In this document: positions 50,768 through 59,017 of the stretch, piece by piece | Numbering within the stretch: position 1 is the first letter of the stretch | Layout: the number at the start of each line of letters is the position of its first letter | Assembly: GCA_046153875.1 (NCBI GenBank) | Contig: JBJXFE010000042.1 | Coordinates: 51,012-115,011 of the forward strand | Direction of reading: 5' to 3' | Length of the DNA stretch: 64,000 bases | Origin: JBJXFE01 sp046153875 | GTDB lineage: Bacteria > Planctomycetota > Phycisphaerae > Phycisphaerales > UBA1924 | Notes under the pieces: model-generated | The model's database searches: none | Seen by the model: only the letters and a program-made list of their open reading frames with translations | What the model was told of the DNA's origin: nothing | Program-made: the position numbers and the translations under genes

Positions 50768-52228
50768 GTGCTGAAGCGGCAACACCAACTCTTTGTTGCG
50801 CTGATGGGCGTGGCGGATGCGATCGCGATCGCTGCGGCGTGCTACGCCGCGTGGGCGGTGCGTCGCGCCGTGAACGAGGGCTTCTTCCCGCGGAGCTGGG
50901 AGAACTGGACGATCAAAGAGCCGCTGGTGGTGCTGGCAGTGCCGGTCGGGTTGCTCGCGCTCTGGGGCTTCGGGCTCTACCGGGCGCGCCGCGACCGGTC
51001 GCTGCGGGCCGAGTGGTGGCAGGTGTTCCGGGCGTCGATCCTCGTGACGGTGACGGTGCTCGTGATGCTCTGGTTCCTGGGCAACGAGGCGCTGATCAGC
51101 CGCAGGACTCCGTACAACACGCCGGTGGTCTGGGGCGTGACGCTCGACCCCGGGCGCGTGCAGTTCGGATGCCTGGCTCTCATCCTGCCGTTGATGCTGG
51201 CGTCGCACCGCACCGCGATCCGGCTGGCGCTGCGGTCCGCGCGTCGGCGCGGGTACAACCTGCGGCACGTCGCGGTGGTCGGGGTCGGGCGCCTGGGGCA
51301 GATCGTCGCGCGCACGCTCGACCGCAACTCCTGGACCGGGTTGAGCGTCAACTACTTCGTCTCGCACCATCCGCAGACGCGCCGCACGACATGCCTGGGC
51401 CGGCCTGTCCTCGCGGGTCTGGACGAGTTGGAGCGGGCTCTGGGTGACAAGCCGGTGGACGCCGTGTACCTGGCGCTGCCGAACGCGGTCGCGGCGTCGC
51501 TGCCGGGCGTGCTGCAGCGGCTGTCGAAGTTCGCGGTGGACGTACGGATCATCCCGGACGTGCATCCGCGCTTCGTCGCGCAGAGCATGGTCGTGAATGA
51601 GCTGGACGGGATGCCGATCCTGAGCTACCGCGAGAACCCGTCGTCCGGGCTCGGCGGGTTCAGCAAGCGGCTGCTGGATGTCGCCGGGGCGGCGGGGGCG
51701 ATCGCCGCGTTCGCGCCGTTGCTGGCGCTGATCGCGGTCGTGGTGAAGCTCTCGTCGCCGGGGCCGGTGATCTTCCGGCAGCGGCGTGTCAGCCTCGGGG
51801 CCAAGACGTTCATGATCTACAAGTTCAGGACGATGCACGACGCCGAGGACGAGCAGGCGGCGCGGTGGACGGCGAAGGATGACCCGCGCGTGACGGCGGT
51901 GGGCCGGTGGCTGCGGCGCACGAGCCTCGACGAGCTGCCGCAACTGTTCAACGTGCTCCGGGGGGAGATGTCGCTGGTCGGCCCGCGCCCGGAGCGACCC
52001 GAGCTGATCGCCCAGTTCCGCGAGAACTGGCGGGGGTACCTGCTCCGCCAGCACGTGAAGGCCGGCATGACCGGGTGGGCGCAGGTGAACGGGCACCGCG
52101 GCGACACGGGCCTGCGCAAGCGGCTCCAGTACGACCTGTTCTACGTCAAACACTGGTCGCTGTGGTTCGACGTGCGGATCCTGCTGCTGACGGTCCTCCG
52201 CGGCTTCGCGTACCGCAACGCGCACTGA
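50768..52228 (+). CDS. Polyprenyl glycosylphosphotransferase (WcaJ/UndPP-sugar transferase family)
   Basis: 486 residues. The N-terminal half has four or five membrane segments and a Rossmann-like central part (VAVVGVGRLGQIVARTLDRN) as in WcaJ/WbaP proteins. The C-terminal bacterial sugar transferase domain shows VIFRQRRVSLGAKTFMIYKF, RTMHDAEDEQAARW, TSLDELPQLFNVLRGEM and LVGPRPERPE. It transfers a sugar-1-phosphate to undecaprenyl phosphate at the start of exopolysaccharide or O-antigen repeat synthesis. No other polysaccharide genes are adjacent. GTG start with AGGAG at 50753-50757. The 181 bases before it hold no gene. Confidence 0.92.
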   Translation: MLKRQHQLFVALMGVADAIAIAAACYAAWAVRRAVNEGFFPRSWENWTIKEPLVVLAVPVGLLALWGFGLYRARRDRSLRAEWWQVFRASILVTVTVLVMLWFLGNEALISRRTPYNTPVVWGVTLDPGRVQFGCLALILPLMLASHRTAIRLALRSARRRGYNLRHVAVVGVGRLGQIVARTLDRNSWTGLSVNYFVSHHPQTRRTTCLGRPVLAGLDELERALGDKPVDAVYLALPNAVAASLPGVLQRLSKFAVDVRIIPDVHPRFVAQSMVVNELDGMPILSYRENPSSGLGGFSKRLLDVAGAAGAIAAFAPLLALIAVVVKLSSPGPVIFRQRRVSLGAKTFMIYKFRTMHDAEDEQAARWTAKDDPRVTAVGRWLRRTSLDELPQLFNVLRGEMSLVGPRPERPELIAQFRENWRGYLLRQHVKAGMTGWAQVNGHRGDTGLRKRLQYDLFYVKHWSLWFDVRILLLTVLRGFAYRNAH

Positions 52229-52310
52229 TCCCGTTTGCCCCGCCCGACCTCCCCGCTACACTTCGTCCCCCGCGGTGGGTCGATTCGGCGGGGTTCGGGA
52301 GGTTATCCGG

Positions 52311-52706
52311 GTGGTCAGAATTCGCTTGCAGAGGCTGGGGCGGACCAACCGCCCGTTCTACCGCATCAGCGCCATGGATAAGCGAGCCCGCCGCGACGGG
52401 CGGTTCATCGAGCAGATCGGGTGGTACGACCCGCTCGCCAAGGACGTGTCCAAGCAGGTCGGGCTGAACGAGGAGCGGGCGAAGTACTGGGTGAGCGTGG
52501 GCGCGCAGCCCAGCGGCACCGTCCGCGACATCCTCGCCAAGCGCAACCTCGTGGACCGTGCCGCCTGGGAGTCGGACCGCAAGGACGAACGCTCGAAGAT
52601 GGAAACCCGCGTCGCCGCCCGCAAAGCCGCCGCCGCCGAGGGCGAGAAGAAGCCCGAAGCCGCCGCCAAGCCCGCGGAAAAGCCCGCCGAGGCGAAGGCG
52701 GAGTAA
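52311..52706 (+). CDS. rpsP: 30S ribosomal protein S16
   Basis: 131 residues, GTG start 8 nt after GGGAGG (52297-52302). RIRLQRLGRTNRPFYRISAM and RDGRFIEQIGWYDPLA are diagnostic, continuing ERAKYWVSVGAQPSGTV. The C-terminus carries an extra Ala/Glu/Lys-rich tail of about 35 residues (KKPEAAAKPAEKPAEAKAE) that most S16 proteins lack. A rho-independent terminator follows at 52737, separating rpsP from trmD. The usual next gene, rimM, is missing here. Confidence 0.97.
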   Translation: MVRIRLQRLGRTNRPFYRISAMDKRARRDGRFIEQIGWYDPLAKDVSKQVGLNEERAKYWVSVGAQPSGTVRDILAKRNLVDRAAWESDRKDERSKMETRVAARKAAAAEGEKKPEAAAKPAEKPAEAKAE

Positions 52707-52736
52707 CGACGAACGCAACGACCGCTGGTCGGACGG

Positions 52737-52765
52737 AACCCCTTGCACCGCGAGGGGTTTTTTCT
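52737..52765 (+). terminator. Rho-independent terminator after rpsP
   Basis: AACCCCT pairs with AGGGGTT around a 9-nt loop, followed by a TTTTTT run. It lies 31 nt after the rpsP stop, so S16 is likely expressed on its own transcript. Confidence 0.8.
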
Positions 52766-52835
52766 TGGAGTGAAACCGTGGGCGGGGCGGCCGACCCCGC
52801 GGTTGATCCGTTCACGCCCGAGCCTTGAATCCATC

Positions 52836-53567
52836 ATGCCCCCGCGGATCGACATCCTCACCACCTTTCCGGAGATGTTCGCCGCCGAGCCCCCCGCGGC
52901 CCTGGGCGTGAGCATCCCCGGGCGCGCCCGGCGGGCGGGGCTGGTCGAATGGCACGCGACGGACATCCGCGCCTACGCGACCGACAAGCACCAGAAGACC
53001 GACGACCGCCCGTTCGGGGGCGGGCCGGGCATGGTGATGATGTGCCAGCCGCTGTGGGACGCGGTGATCGCCGTCGAGGGCATGGACCCGCGCCCCGCGA
53101 CGCGCATCCTGATGACGCCGCAGGGTGAGCCGCTGACGCAGGCGATGGTCGAAGAGTTCGTGAAGCTGCCGCGGCTGCTGGTCATCGCCGGGCACTACGA
53201 GGGGATCGACGAGCGGGTCGTCGAGAAGCTCGCCCCGCGCGAGGTCAGCATCGGCGACTACGTCCTGTCCGGCGGCGAACTGGCCGCGATGGTGCTGATC
53301 GATGCGATCGTACGGCTCATCCCCGGGGCGCTCGGTGACGAGGAGTCGGCGGCGGCGGAATCGTTCACACCCGGGGGCGCCAGGGGTTCGCGCTTGCTCG
53401 ACTGCCCCCACTTCACCCGGCCCCGGGAGTGGATGGGGATGCCCGTCCCGGACGTGCTGGTCGGCGGGAATCACCAGGAAGTGGCCAAGTGGCGCCTGGA
53501 ACAGCGATTGATCCGCACCCGCGAACGCCGGCCGGACCTGCTGGAAGGCGGCCCGGGCCCCGTCTAG
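52836..53567 (+). CDS. trmD: tRNA (guanine-37-N1)-methyltransferase TrmD
   Basis: Methylates G37 of tRNAs, 243 residues. The knot core is present: RIDILTTFPEMF at the N-terminus, DDRPFGGGPGMVMMCQPLW, LVIAGHYEGIDERVVEKL and YVLSGGELAAMVLIDA. The C-terminal domain ends HQEVAKWRLEQRLIRTRERR. ATG 52836 is used; no strong ribosome site is visible. It follows the rpsP terminator and precedes rplS by 35 nt. Confidence 0.96.
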   Translation: MPPRIDILTTFPEMFAAEPPAALGVSIPGRARRAGLVEWHATDIRAYATDKHQKTDDRPFGGGPGMVMMCQPLWDAVIAVEGMDPRPATRILMTPQGEPLTQAMVEEFVKLPRLLVIAGHYEGIDERVVEKLAPREVSIGDYVLSGGELAAMVLIDAIVRLIPGALGDEESAAAESFTPGGARGSRLLDCPHFTRPREWMGMPVPDVLVGGNHQEVAKWRLEQRLIRTRERRPDLLEGGPGPV

Positions 53568-53602
53568 AGTTTCGGCCCATCCTCGAACAGACAGGTGAAT
53601 CC

Positions 53603-54013
53603 ATGTCCCAGAAGCCTACCTCCCAGCAGGCCATTCTCGAGAGCCTCAACAAGTCCGCGCTCAAGACGGACCTGCCGCGCATGGACGTGGGCGACACGAT
53701 CAACGTCCACTGCCGCATCGTGGAGGGGGACAAGGAACGCATCCAGGTCTTCCAGGGCGTGCTGATCGCCCGTCGCGGCGGCGGCGTCAACGAGATGATC
53801 ACCGTGCGCCGCATCGTCGAGGACATCGGCATCGAGCGCAAGTTCCCGCTCAACTCGCCGATGATCGCCAAGTTCGACGTGGTCCGGCGGGCCGATGCCC
53901 GGCGGGCCAAGCTTTACTTCCTCCGCGGGCGCGGCGGGAAGAGCCGGCGCCTGCGCGACCGCCGGCGCGGGATGAAGCACGTCAAGGGCCAGGCGACCGT
54001 CGGGCAGGCTTGA
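53603..54013 (+). CDS. rplS: 50S ribosomal protein L19
   Basis: 136 residues. VGDTINVHCRIVEGDKERIQ, FQGVLIARRGGGVNEMITVR and RADARRAKLYFLRGRGGKSR are diagnostic of L19; the N-terminus is about 15 residues longer than usual. AGGTGA at 53593-53598 precedes ATG 53603. TAGAGT at 53565-53570 over the trmD stop could be an extra -10. A three-hairpin element follows the stop within 4 nt and may act as its transcript end or as a processing signal. Confidence 0.97.
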   Translation: MSQKPTSQQAILESLNKSALKTDLPRMDVGDTINVHCRIVEGDKERIQVFQGVLIARRGGGVNEMITVRRIVEDIGIERKFPLNSPMIAKFDVVRRADARRAKLYFLRGRGGKSRRLRDRRRGMKHVKGQATVGQA

Positions 54014-54016
54014 TGC

Positions 54017-54069
54017 TCGTGGCATCGGGCTTCCGCCCGATGACTCCGCCCGGAAGGGCGGAGCCACGA
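54017..54069. repeat. REP-like three-way-junction element
   Basis: Outer stem TCGTGGC (54017-54023) / GCCACGA (54063-54069) encloses two hairpins, ATCGGGC-TTCC-GCCCGAT (54024-54041) and CTCCGCCC-GGAA-GGGCGGAG (54044-54063). The two loops are complementary (TTCC/GGAA). 53 bp between rplS and the following dehydrogenase gene; the right edge supplies the TAGCAT box of that gene. Confidence 0.75.
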
Positions 54070-54082
54070 TAGCATCCGCGCC

Positions 54083-55129
54083 ATGAGAGCCGTCGTCGTT
54101 CAGAAGAAGGGCTCGCCCGTCGCGGGCAATGTCGTCGTCGCCGCGGACTGGCCCGAACCGCCGCCGCCGCCGCCCGGGCACGCCGTCATCCGCACGCTCT
54201 GCTCGGCGTTTAACCAGATGGACCTGTGGGTCGGGCGCGGCGTGCCGGGGCTGGACCTCGCCTACCCGCGTGTCTCCGGCTGTGACTCCTGCGGCGTCGT
54301 GGAGGCCGTGGGCGACGGCGTGGACAAGGCGTGGCTCGGGCGGCGCGTCATCACCAACGCGGCCGTCGTCCAGCCCGAGCGCGTCCACCCCGATGACCCG
54401 CCGGGATCGACGCTCGCCCCGGCCTATCAGCTCATCGGCGAGCACACCCACGGCATGCACGCCGCGAAGTTCACCGCCCCGGCCGCGAACTTGGCGGATG
54501 TCGGCGCGGACGCGAAACCGGAGGAGGCCGCGGCGTTCGGGCTGTGCGCCCTGACCGCGTACTCGATGATGGTCACCAAGGGCCGCCTGAGCCCGGGTCA
54601 GACGGTGCTGATCACGGGCATCGGCGGGGGCGTCGCGACCAGCGCACTCGCCATCGCCCGCTGGATGGGCTGCCGCGTCGCCGTCACCAGCCGCCACCAA
54701 TGGAAGCTCGACCGCGCCAAATCGCTCGGCGCCGACCTTGTCGTCCTCGACTCCGGCCAAGACTGGTCCCGCGACGTGCGGGCCTGGACCAACAAGCGCG
54801 GGATCGACATGGCCGTGGATTCCACGGGCAAGGCCACGCACCTGGCGTGCATCAAATCCCTCGCCCGCGGCGGGGCCTACGTCTGTCCCGGCGCGACCAC
54901 CGGCCCGGACGCAACCACCGATCTGGCCCGGCTCTTCTGGAACCAGCTCCGCGTGCTCGGATCGACGATGGGCACCAACGACGAGTTTAAGCAGGCGGCC
55001 TCGCTCTTCCGCGCTGGGCTCCTGCGGCCCGTGGTCGATGAAGTCTTCGACGCGAAGGACGCGGTGAAGGCGTACCAGCGGCTTGAAGCGGGCGAGCAGT
55101 TCGGGAAGATCGTTCTGAGGTGGGCGTGA
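54083..55129 (+). CDS. MDR-family zinc-independent alcohol dehydrogenase/quinone oxidoreductase
   Basis: 348 residues. GroES-like N-domain with NQMDLWVGRGVPGLDLAYPR and SGCDSCGVVEAVGDGV, then the Rossmann part VLITGIGGGVATSALAIARW, MGCRVAVTSRHQWKLDRAKS and GIDMAVDSTG. The four-Cys structural zinc site of classical ADHs is absent, so a quinone-reductase-like member is more likely. Substrate unknown. TAGCAT at 54070-54075, 7 nt before the ATG, overlaps the preceding repeat's edge. Confidence 0.9.
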   Translation: MRAVVVQKKGSPVAGNVVVAADWPEPPPPPPGHAVIRTLCSAFNQMDLWVGRGVPGLDLAYPRVSGCDSCGVVEAVGDGVDKAWLGRRVITNAAVVQPERVHPDDPPGSTLAPAYQLIGEHTHGMHAAKFTAPAANLADVGADAKPEEAAAFGLCALTAYSMMVTKGRLSPGQTVLITGIGGGVATSALAIARWMGCRVAVTSRHQWKLDRAKSLGADLVVLDSGQDWSRDVRAWTNKRGIDMAVDSTGKATHLACIKSLARGGAYVCPGATTGPDATTDLARLFWNQLRVLGSTMGTNDEFKQAASLFRAGLLRPVVDEVFDAKDAVKAYQRLEAGEQFGKIVLRWA

Positions 55130-55151
55130 CTCGCACCGCTGTGAGAGCATC

Positions 55152-55997
55152 ATGGGCGCATGGGGACCCGGGCTGTTTTCTGATGACATCGCGTGCGACG
55201 TGCGCGAGGACTGGAAGGTTCTGTACGCCGGCCTGTCACCGTCGCAGGCTGTGACAGCGGAGATTCTTGAGAAGTGGCAGGCCATTCTCGATGACGAGGA
55301 CATTGGGTCTGTAGTCTGGCTCGCGCTCGCCGCGATGCAGTGGCGATACGGCTGCCTCTCCGCGGAGGTGCATCAGCGCGCGGTGGACATCATCGACACC
55401 GGCAAGGGCCTCGGTCCGTGGAGGGCCGAGAGCCCCGCGCTGCTCCGGTCTCGCACAGCCGTCTACCGCAAACTCAAAGACCAGCTTCAATCGCCGCAGC
55501 CCGCTCTGAAGAGGGTCCGGCGTGTACCTCTTGAGCACACGACCCTGCGGCCGGGGCAACTGATCCGCTTCATCCTGGATCCTGGCGACTTCGCTCTGCT
55601 CTGGGTCCGATCGCTGTACAAGTATCGCGGCGCGATCGTACCGGACGTTGTGATTTTCAACTGGCGCGGCCAAGCGATTCCGGCTCCCGATCAACTCCTC
55701 CAGCTCGCTCCTCACCTGCGATCCGATCAGGACTCTCTGATCGACTTCAACATCATGATGGACCGCACTCGCGGCCTCCCCGAGGAAACGATCTCCGAGC
55801 ATGAACGTCTGGCAAGATCCGCGGGCTACACACGGTACTTCATCGTGGGCTCCCATGAGAGAACCTACCCCGCATCGCGAGTCGCCGTTTGCGAAGGCGA
55901 TTACGCGTGGCCGCTCGGTGAGCAACCGGAGGGCCCAACACTCCTGCGATGGGAAGAACTCTCGCGTGAACTGGAAACGATGATCACGGCACGGTGA
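55152..55997 (+). CDS. DUF4259-like hypothetical protein
   Basis: 281 residues. The N-terminus MGAWGPGLFSDDIACDVRED matches the short start of DUF4259-type proteins (G.WG.G.F.ND.A.D), which are normally about 120 residues. After residue 110 a further 170 residues of unrecognised sequence follow, including PGQLIRFILDPGDFALLWVR and GAIVPDVVIFNWRG. No signal peptide or membrane segment. Codon use is less GC3-extreme than neighbours. Start chosen at the first in-frame ATG; neither Shine-Dalgarno nor a TANNNT box is evident. Confidence 0.65.
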   Translation: MGAWGPGLFSDDIACDVREDWKVLYAGLSPSQAVTAEILEKWQAILDDEDIGSVVWLALAAMQWRYGCLSAEVHQRAVDIIDTGKGLGPWRAESPALLRSRTAVYRKLKDQLQSPQPALKRVRRVPLEHTTLRPGQLIRFILDPGDFALLWVRSLYKYRGAIVPDVVIFNWRGQAIPAPDQLLQLAPHLRSDQDSLIDFNIMMDRTRGLPEETISEHERLARSAGYTRYFIVGSHERTYPASRVAVCEGDYAWPLGEQPEGPTLLRWEELSRELETMITAR

Positions 55998-56027
55998 CAC
56001 TGAGAAGTGCATCAGCGTGCCCCTCTC

Positions 56028-57521
56028 TCACGCCCGCTGCTTCAGCTTCGCGATCGTCCCGCTCGTGCTCTTGCCCTTGACCAGCTCCACGAGCGCGACG
56101 CGTCCCCCGTAGCTCTCAACGAGCGCCCCGCCGACGACCGTCTCGCGCGTGTAATCCGCGCCCTTGACGATCACGTCAGGCCGGATCGCCTCGATGAGAC
56201 TGATCGGCGTGTCCTCGTCGAAGAGCACAACAGCGCCGGACCGCAGCGCCCCCAGCCCGCCGAGCACCGCTGCACGCTCCTCCTCATGGTTCACGGGGCG
56301 GCCTTCGCCCTTGAGGCGGCGGACCGAGGCGTCGCTATTGAGCCCGACGACGAGGAAGTCGCCCATCGCCGCGGCCTGCTCCAGCAGCGAGACGTGCCCC
56401 GAGTGCAGGATGTCGAAGCACCCGTTGGTGAAGACGACGCTCCCCCCCCCTCGCCGGCACGCCTCGGCCTGCACGAGCGCCTGCTCGATCGTCCGCAGCT
56501 TCCCGGCCGCGCCCGACGCCCGCACCAGCAGTTCGTGGTGGATCTTCTCCAGCGGGATCGGCACGACGCCGAAGACCTCGACCTCCAGCCCCGCGGCCGC
56601 GTTGGCGAAGCGGACCGCGTCGGCCCACGCGGCGCCCTGGGCCCGTGCCGCGGCGAGCCCGGCGAGGAACATGTCGCCCGCGCCGCTCACGTCGTAGACC
56701 TCGCGTGCCACGGTCGGCACGCTTACGGGCGATCCTGCCCGCTCCATGAGCAGCGCCCCGTGCCGGTCGAGCGTGAGCACGATCGCGTCCAGCGCCAGTT
56801 CGGCGAGCAGCTTGGCCGCGAGGCGCGCGTTGTGCTCGGCGTCGGCGCCGTCGCGGTCGGTGGAGAGGCCCGTGGCGGTCTCGGCCTCGGTGCGGTTGGG
56901 TGTGATGGTGGTGGCGCCGCGGTACCGCGAGTAGTCGTCCACCCGCGCCGGATCGACGAACACCGGCTTGCCCGCGCGCCGGCACCGCTCGATGACGGCA
57001 TGGCACAGCGGCCCCGCGCAGACGCCCTTGGCATAGTCTTCGAGGCACACCACGTCGGCCCCCGGCAGGGCGCGGTCGAAGGCTTCGAGCATGGCCGCGA
57101 GGACGCGCCCGGGCAGCGGCTCGCGCGACTCGAAGTCCACGCGGAACATCTTCTGCGGGTGGCGGTGCTGGGCGAGGCCGACGAGGTTGCGCTTGACCGT
57201 CGTGGGCCGGTCCGCGTCCGCGACGAGCCCGGAGGCGTTGACGCCCGACGCTTCCAGCAGCTCGCGCAGGCGTGCCCCCTCCGCGTCCGCCCCGGTCACG
57301 CCGAACGCGAGCACACGGGCGCGCATTGCGGCCAGGTCGAGGCAGACATTGGCCGCGCCGCCCGGGCGGTCCTCCGTCCGGCGGACGTGCAGGACGGGAA
57401 CGGGCGCGTCGGCGCTGAGCCGATCCGCGTCGCCGAACTGGTGCTGGTCGAGCATGAAGTCGCCGACGACCAGGGCCGTGAACGGCTTCCAGCGGGCCAG
57501 AAGGTCGAGGAGCGGGTCCAT
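56028..57521 (-). CDS. hldE: Bifunctional heptose-7-phosphate kinase / heptose-1-phosphate adenylyltransferase
   Basis: Makes ADP-heptose for the LPS inner core; 497 residues. The PfkB-type kinase domain (about 1-320) has FTALVVGDFMLDQHQFGDAD, RPGGAANVCLDLAAMRARV and the catalytic GAGDMFLAGLAAAR (Asp of the GAGD box). The nucleotidyltransferase domain begins VVFTNGCFDILHSGHVSLLE with the HxGH site and ends KSTSGTIAKLK. TAAACT lies 10 nt before the ATG, but the gene is also 52 nt downstream of lpxK on the same strand, so it closes the envelope operon. Confidence 0.95.
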   Translation of the reverse strand: MDPLLDLLARWKPFTALVVGDFMLDQHQFGDADRLSADAPVPVLHVRRTEDRPGGAANVCLDLAAMRARVLAFGVTGADAEGARLRELLEASGVNASGLVADADRPTTVKRNLVGLAQHRHPQKMFRVDFESREPLPGRVLAAMLEAFDRALPGADVVCLEDYAKGVCAGPLCHAVIERCRRAGKPVFVDPARVDDYSRYRGATTITPNRTEAETATGLSTDRDGADAEHNARLAAKLLAELALDAIVLTLDRHGALLMERAGSPVSVPTVAREVYDVSGAGDMFLAGLAAARAQGAAWADAVRFANAAAGLEVEVFGVVPIPLEKIHHELLVRASGAAGKLRTIEQALVQAEACRRGGGSVVFTNGCFDILHSGHVSLLEQAAAMGDFLVVGLNSDASVRRLKGEGRPVNHEEERAAVLGGLGALRSGAVVLFDEDTPISLIEAIRPDVIVKGADYTRETVVGGALVESYGGRVALVELVKGKSTSGTIAKLKQRA

Positions 57522-57573
57522 GTGCGGAGGGAGTTTAGTGCGACGGGGGCGCCGGGGGTCGGGCCCGCCCCGG

Positions 57574-58632
57574 TCACATCACGCGGCTCGACGCGGTCGC
57601 CACGGCGTCTCTCACGAGGTCGTCGCGCCCGGAATCGAACTTGATCTCCAGATTCGGGCGGGCGATCGGGCAGGGCCACGACGACAGCGGCTCGCGCAGA
57701 AGCTTCATCCAGTCCTTGTTGGTGATAACGACCGCGTTGAGGCCCCGCGCCTGCTCGATGATGCGCCGGATCGTCGGGTCGCGGTACGGGTCGTGATCGC
57801 GCAGCACGATCCGGTCGACGGGCTGATCGCCGACGGCGTTCTCGACGGCGGCGAGGAAGGGCCCGGGGTTCCCGATCGCGCAGACCGCGAGGACCTTCTT
57901 GCCCTGGAGCCACCGCGTGCCGACCAGGTCGCGCCCCGAGGCGGATTCGATCGTCAGGTCCTTCCAGGTGTGGCGCGCGATGGCCACGCGGATGGCGGGG
58001 TCCACCGCCCGCACGGCCATGCCGAGGCGATAGGTCGAACCCGGGTCCACCGACTCCGCGTGGGTGAGGACGACCCACCGTGCCCTCTTGAGCGACGCGA
58101 CGGGCTCGCGCAGCCACCCCGCGGGTAAGAGGGCGTCGAGGAATGGATCGCGTGTCGCGTCCACGAGCACGACATCGAGCTGGCGGGCGAGCTTGCGGTG
58201 CTGGAACCCGTCGTCGAGCACGACGCAGTCGACCTTTTCGCCCTCCGGAGTCGCGAACAGGCGGAGGAGCCCCTCGACGCGGTCGGCCTGCGCGACCACG
58301 GGCACGCCGCGGAGTTCGTCGCGGTAGAGCGACGCCTCGTCGGACGATCCGTCGGCCGAGTGCCTGGGCGCGTACCCCCGCATGGCGATGGCCGGGCGGC
58401 GGCCCGCGTCGAGCAGGGCGCGGACGAGGTGCGTGACGATCGGCGTCTTGCCTGTCCCGCCGACGCTGAGGTTGCCGACGCTGATGACCGGGCGGTCGAG
58501 CATGACCATGCCTTTGCCGCGGTCGTAGCGTCGGTTGCGCCGGGCGACGAAGGCGCCATAGGCGAGCGCGAGGGCCCGCCCGGGGAGCCCGGGCACCGGC
58601 GGGCGTCGTGCGGGAAGCCCGGGGTCAATCAC
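57574..58632 (-). CDS. lpxK: Tetraacyldisaccharide 4'-kinase (lipid A kinase)
   Basis: Phosphorylates the lipid A disaccharide at the 4' position; 352 residues. P-loop SVGNLSVGGTGKTPIVTHL, the GYAPRHSADGSSDEAS segment (YGRK-like GD.s.DEa), VDCVVLDDGFQHRKLARQLD and DVVLVDATRDPF are diagnostic. N-terminal membrane-facing helix is short. Overlaps the small membrane protein gene by 8 nt, so it is coupled to it. Together with hldE it implies an LPS-type outer membrane. Confidence 0.94.
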   Translation of the reverse strand: MIDPGLPARRPPVPGLPGRALALAYGAFVARRNRRYDRGKGMVMLDRPVISVGNLSVGGTGKTPIVTHLVRALLDAGRRPAIAMRGYAPRHSADGSSDEASLYRDELRGVPVVAQADRVEGLLRLFATPEGEKVDCVVLDDGFQHRKLARQLDVVLVDATRDPFLDALLPAGWLREPVASLKRARWVVLTHAESVDPGSTYRLGMAVRAVDPAIRVAIARHTWKDLTIESASGRDLVGTRWLQGKKVLAVCAIGNPGPFLAAVENAVGDQPVDRIVLRDHDPYRDPTIRRIIEQARGLNAVVITNKDWMKLLREPLSSWPCPIARPNLEIKFDSGRDDLVRDAVATASSRVM

Positions 58633-59017
58633 GCCCGGGCTCCGGGGACTCGGCGCCGGTCGGGGTCGGGGCGGGCGCCATCCGTCGCGTCGCGTCGCGC
58701 CGCTCGCGCCGGGTCAGCGCCATCGTGTTCACCATGTCGGCCGCGGCCAGGGCGATCACCATCAGCAGAAGCAGCGGCGCCACCGTCCACACCAGCACGA
58801 ACCGCCGCCCGTCCTGCGGGTCGACGATCCCGAACCCGTAGGCGATGAGCGGCGTGGTGATCATCATCAGGATGTTGTTGGCCAGGCGGATGCGCCGACG
58901 CCGCGTGTCCATGTCGGAAGCCGCGAGGGCCAGCGCGTGGGCGGTGAGCAGGAGCATGAGCACGGTGGCGACCGGGAGGACGAACCACCCGGGCATGAGG
59001 GATTCGGCGAGCGTCAT
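58625..59017 (-). CDS. Small three-helix membrane protein of unknown function
   Basis: 130 residues from ATG 59017, which overlaps the maf stop by 4 nt (ATGA). Three hydrophobic segments: LMPGWFVLPVATVLMLLLTA, ANNILMMITTPLIAYGFGIV and VLVWTVAPLLLLMVIALAAA, with a charged loop (DMDTRRRRIRL) and basic tail. No family I recognise. Sits between maf and lpxK in a tightly overlapping operon, so it probably acts in envelope biology; that is only context. Confidence 0.75.
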   Translation of the reverse strand: MTLAESLMPGWFVLPVATVLMLLLTAHALALAASDMDTRRRRIRLANNILMMITTPLIAYGFGIVDPQDGRRFVLVWTVAPLLLLMVIALAAADMVNTMALTRRERRDATRRMAPAPTPTGAESPEPGRD

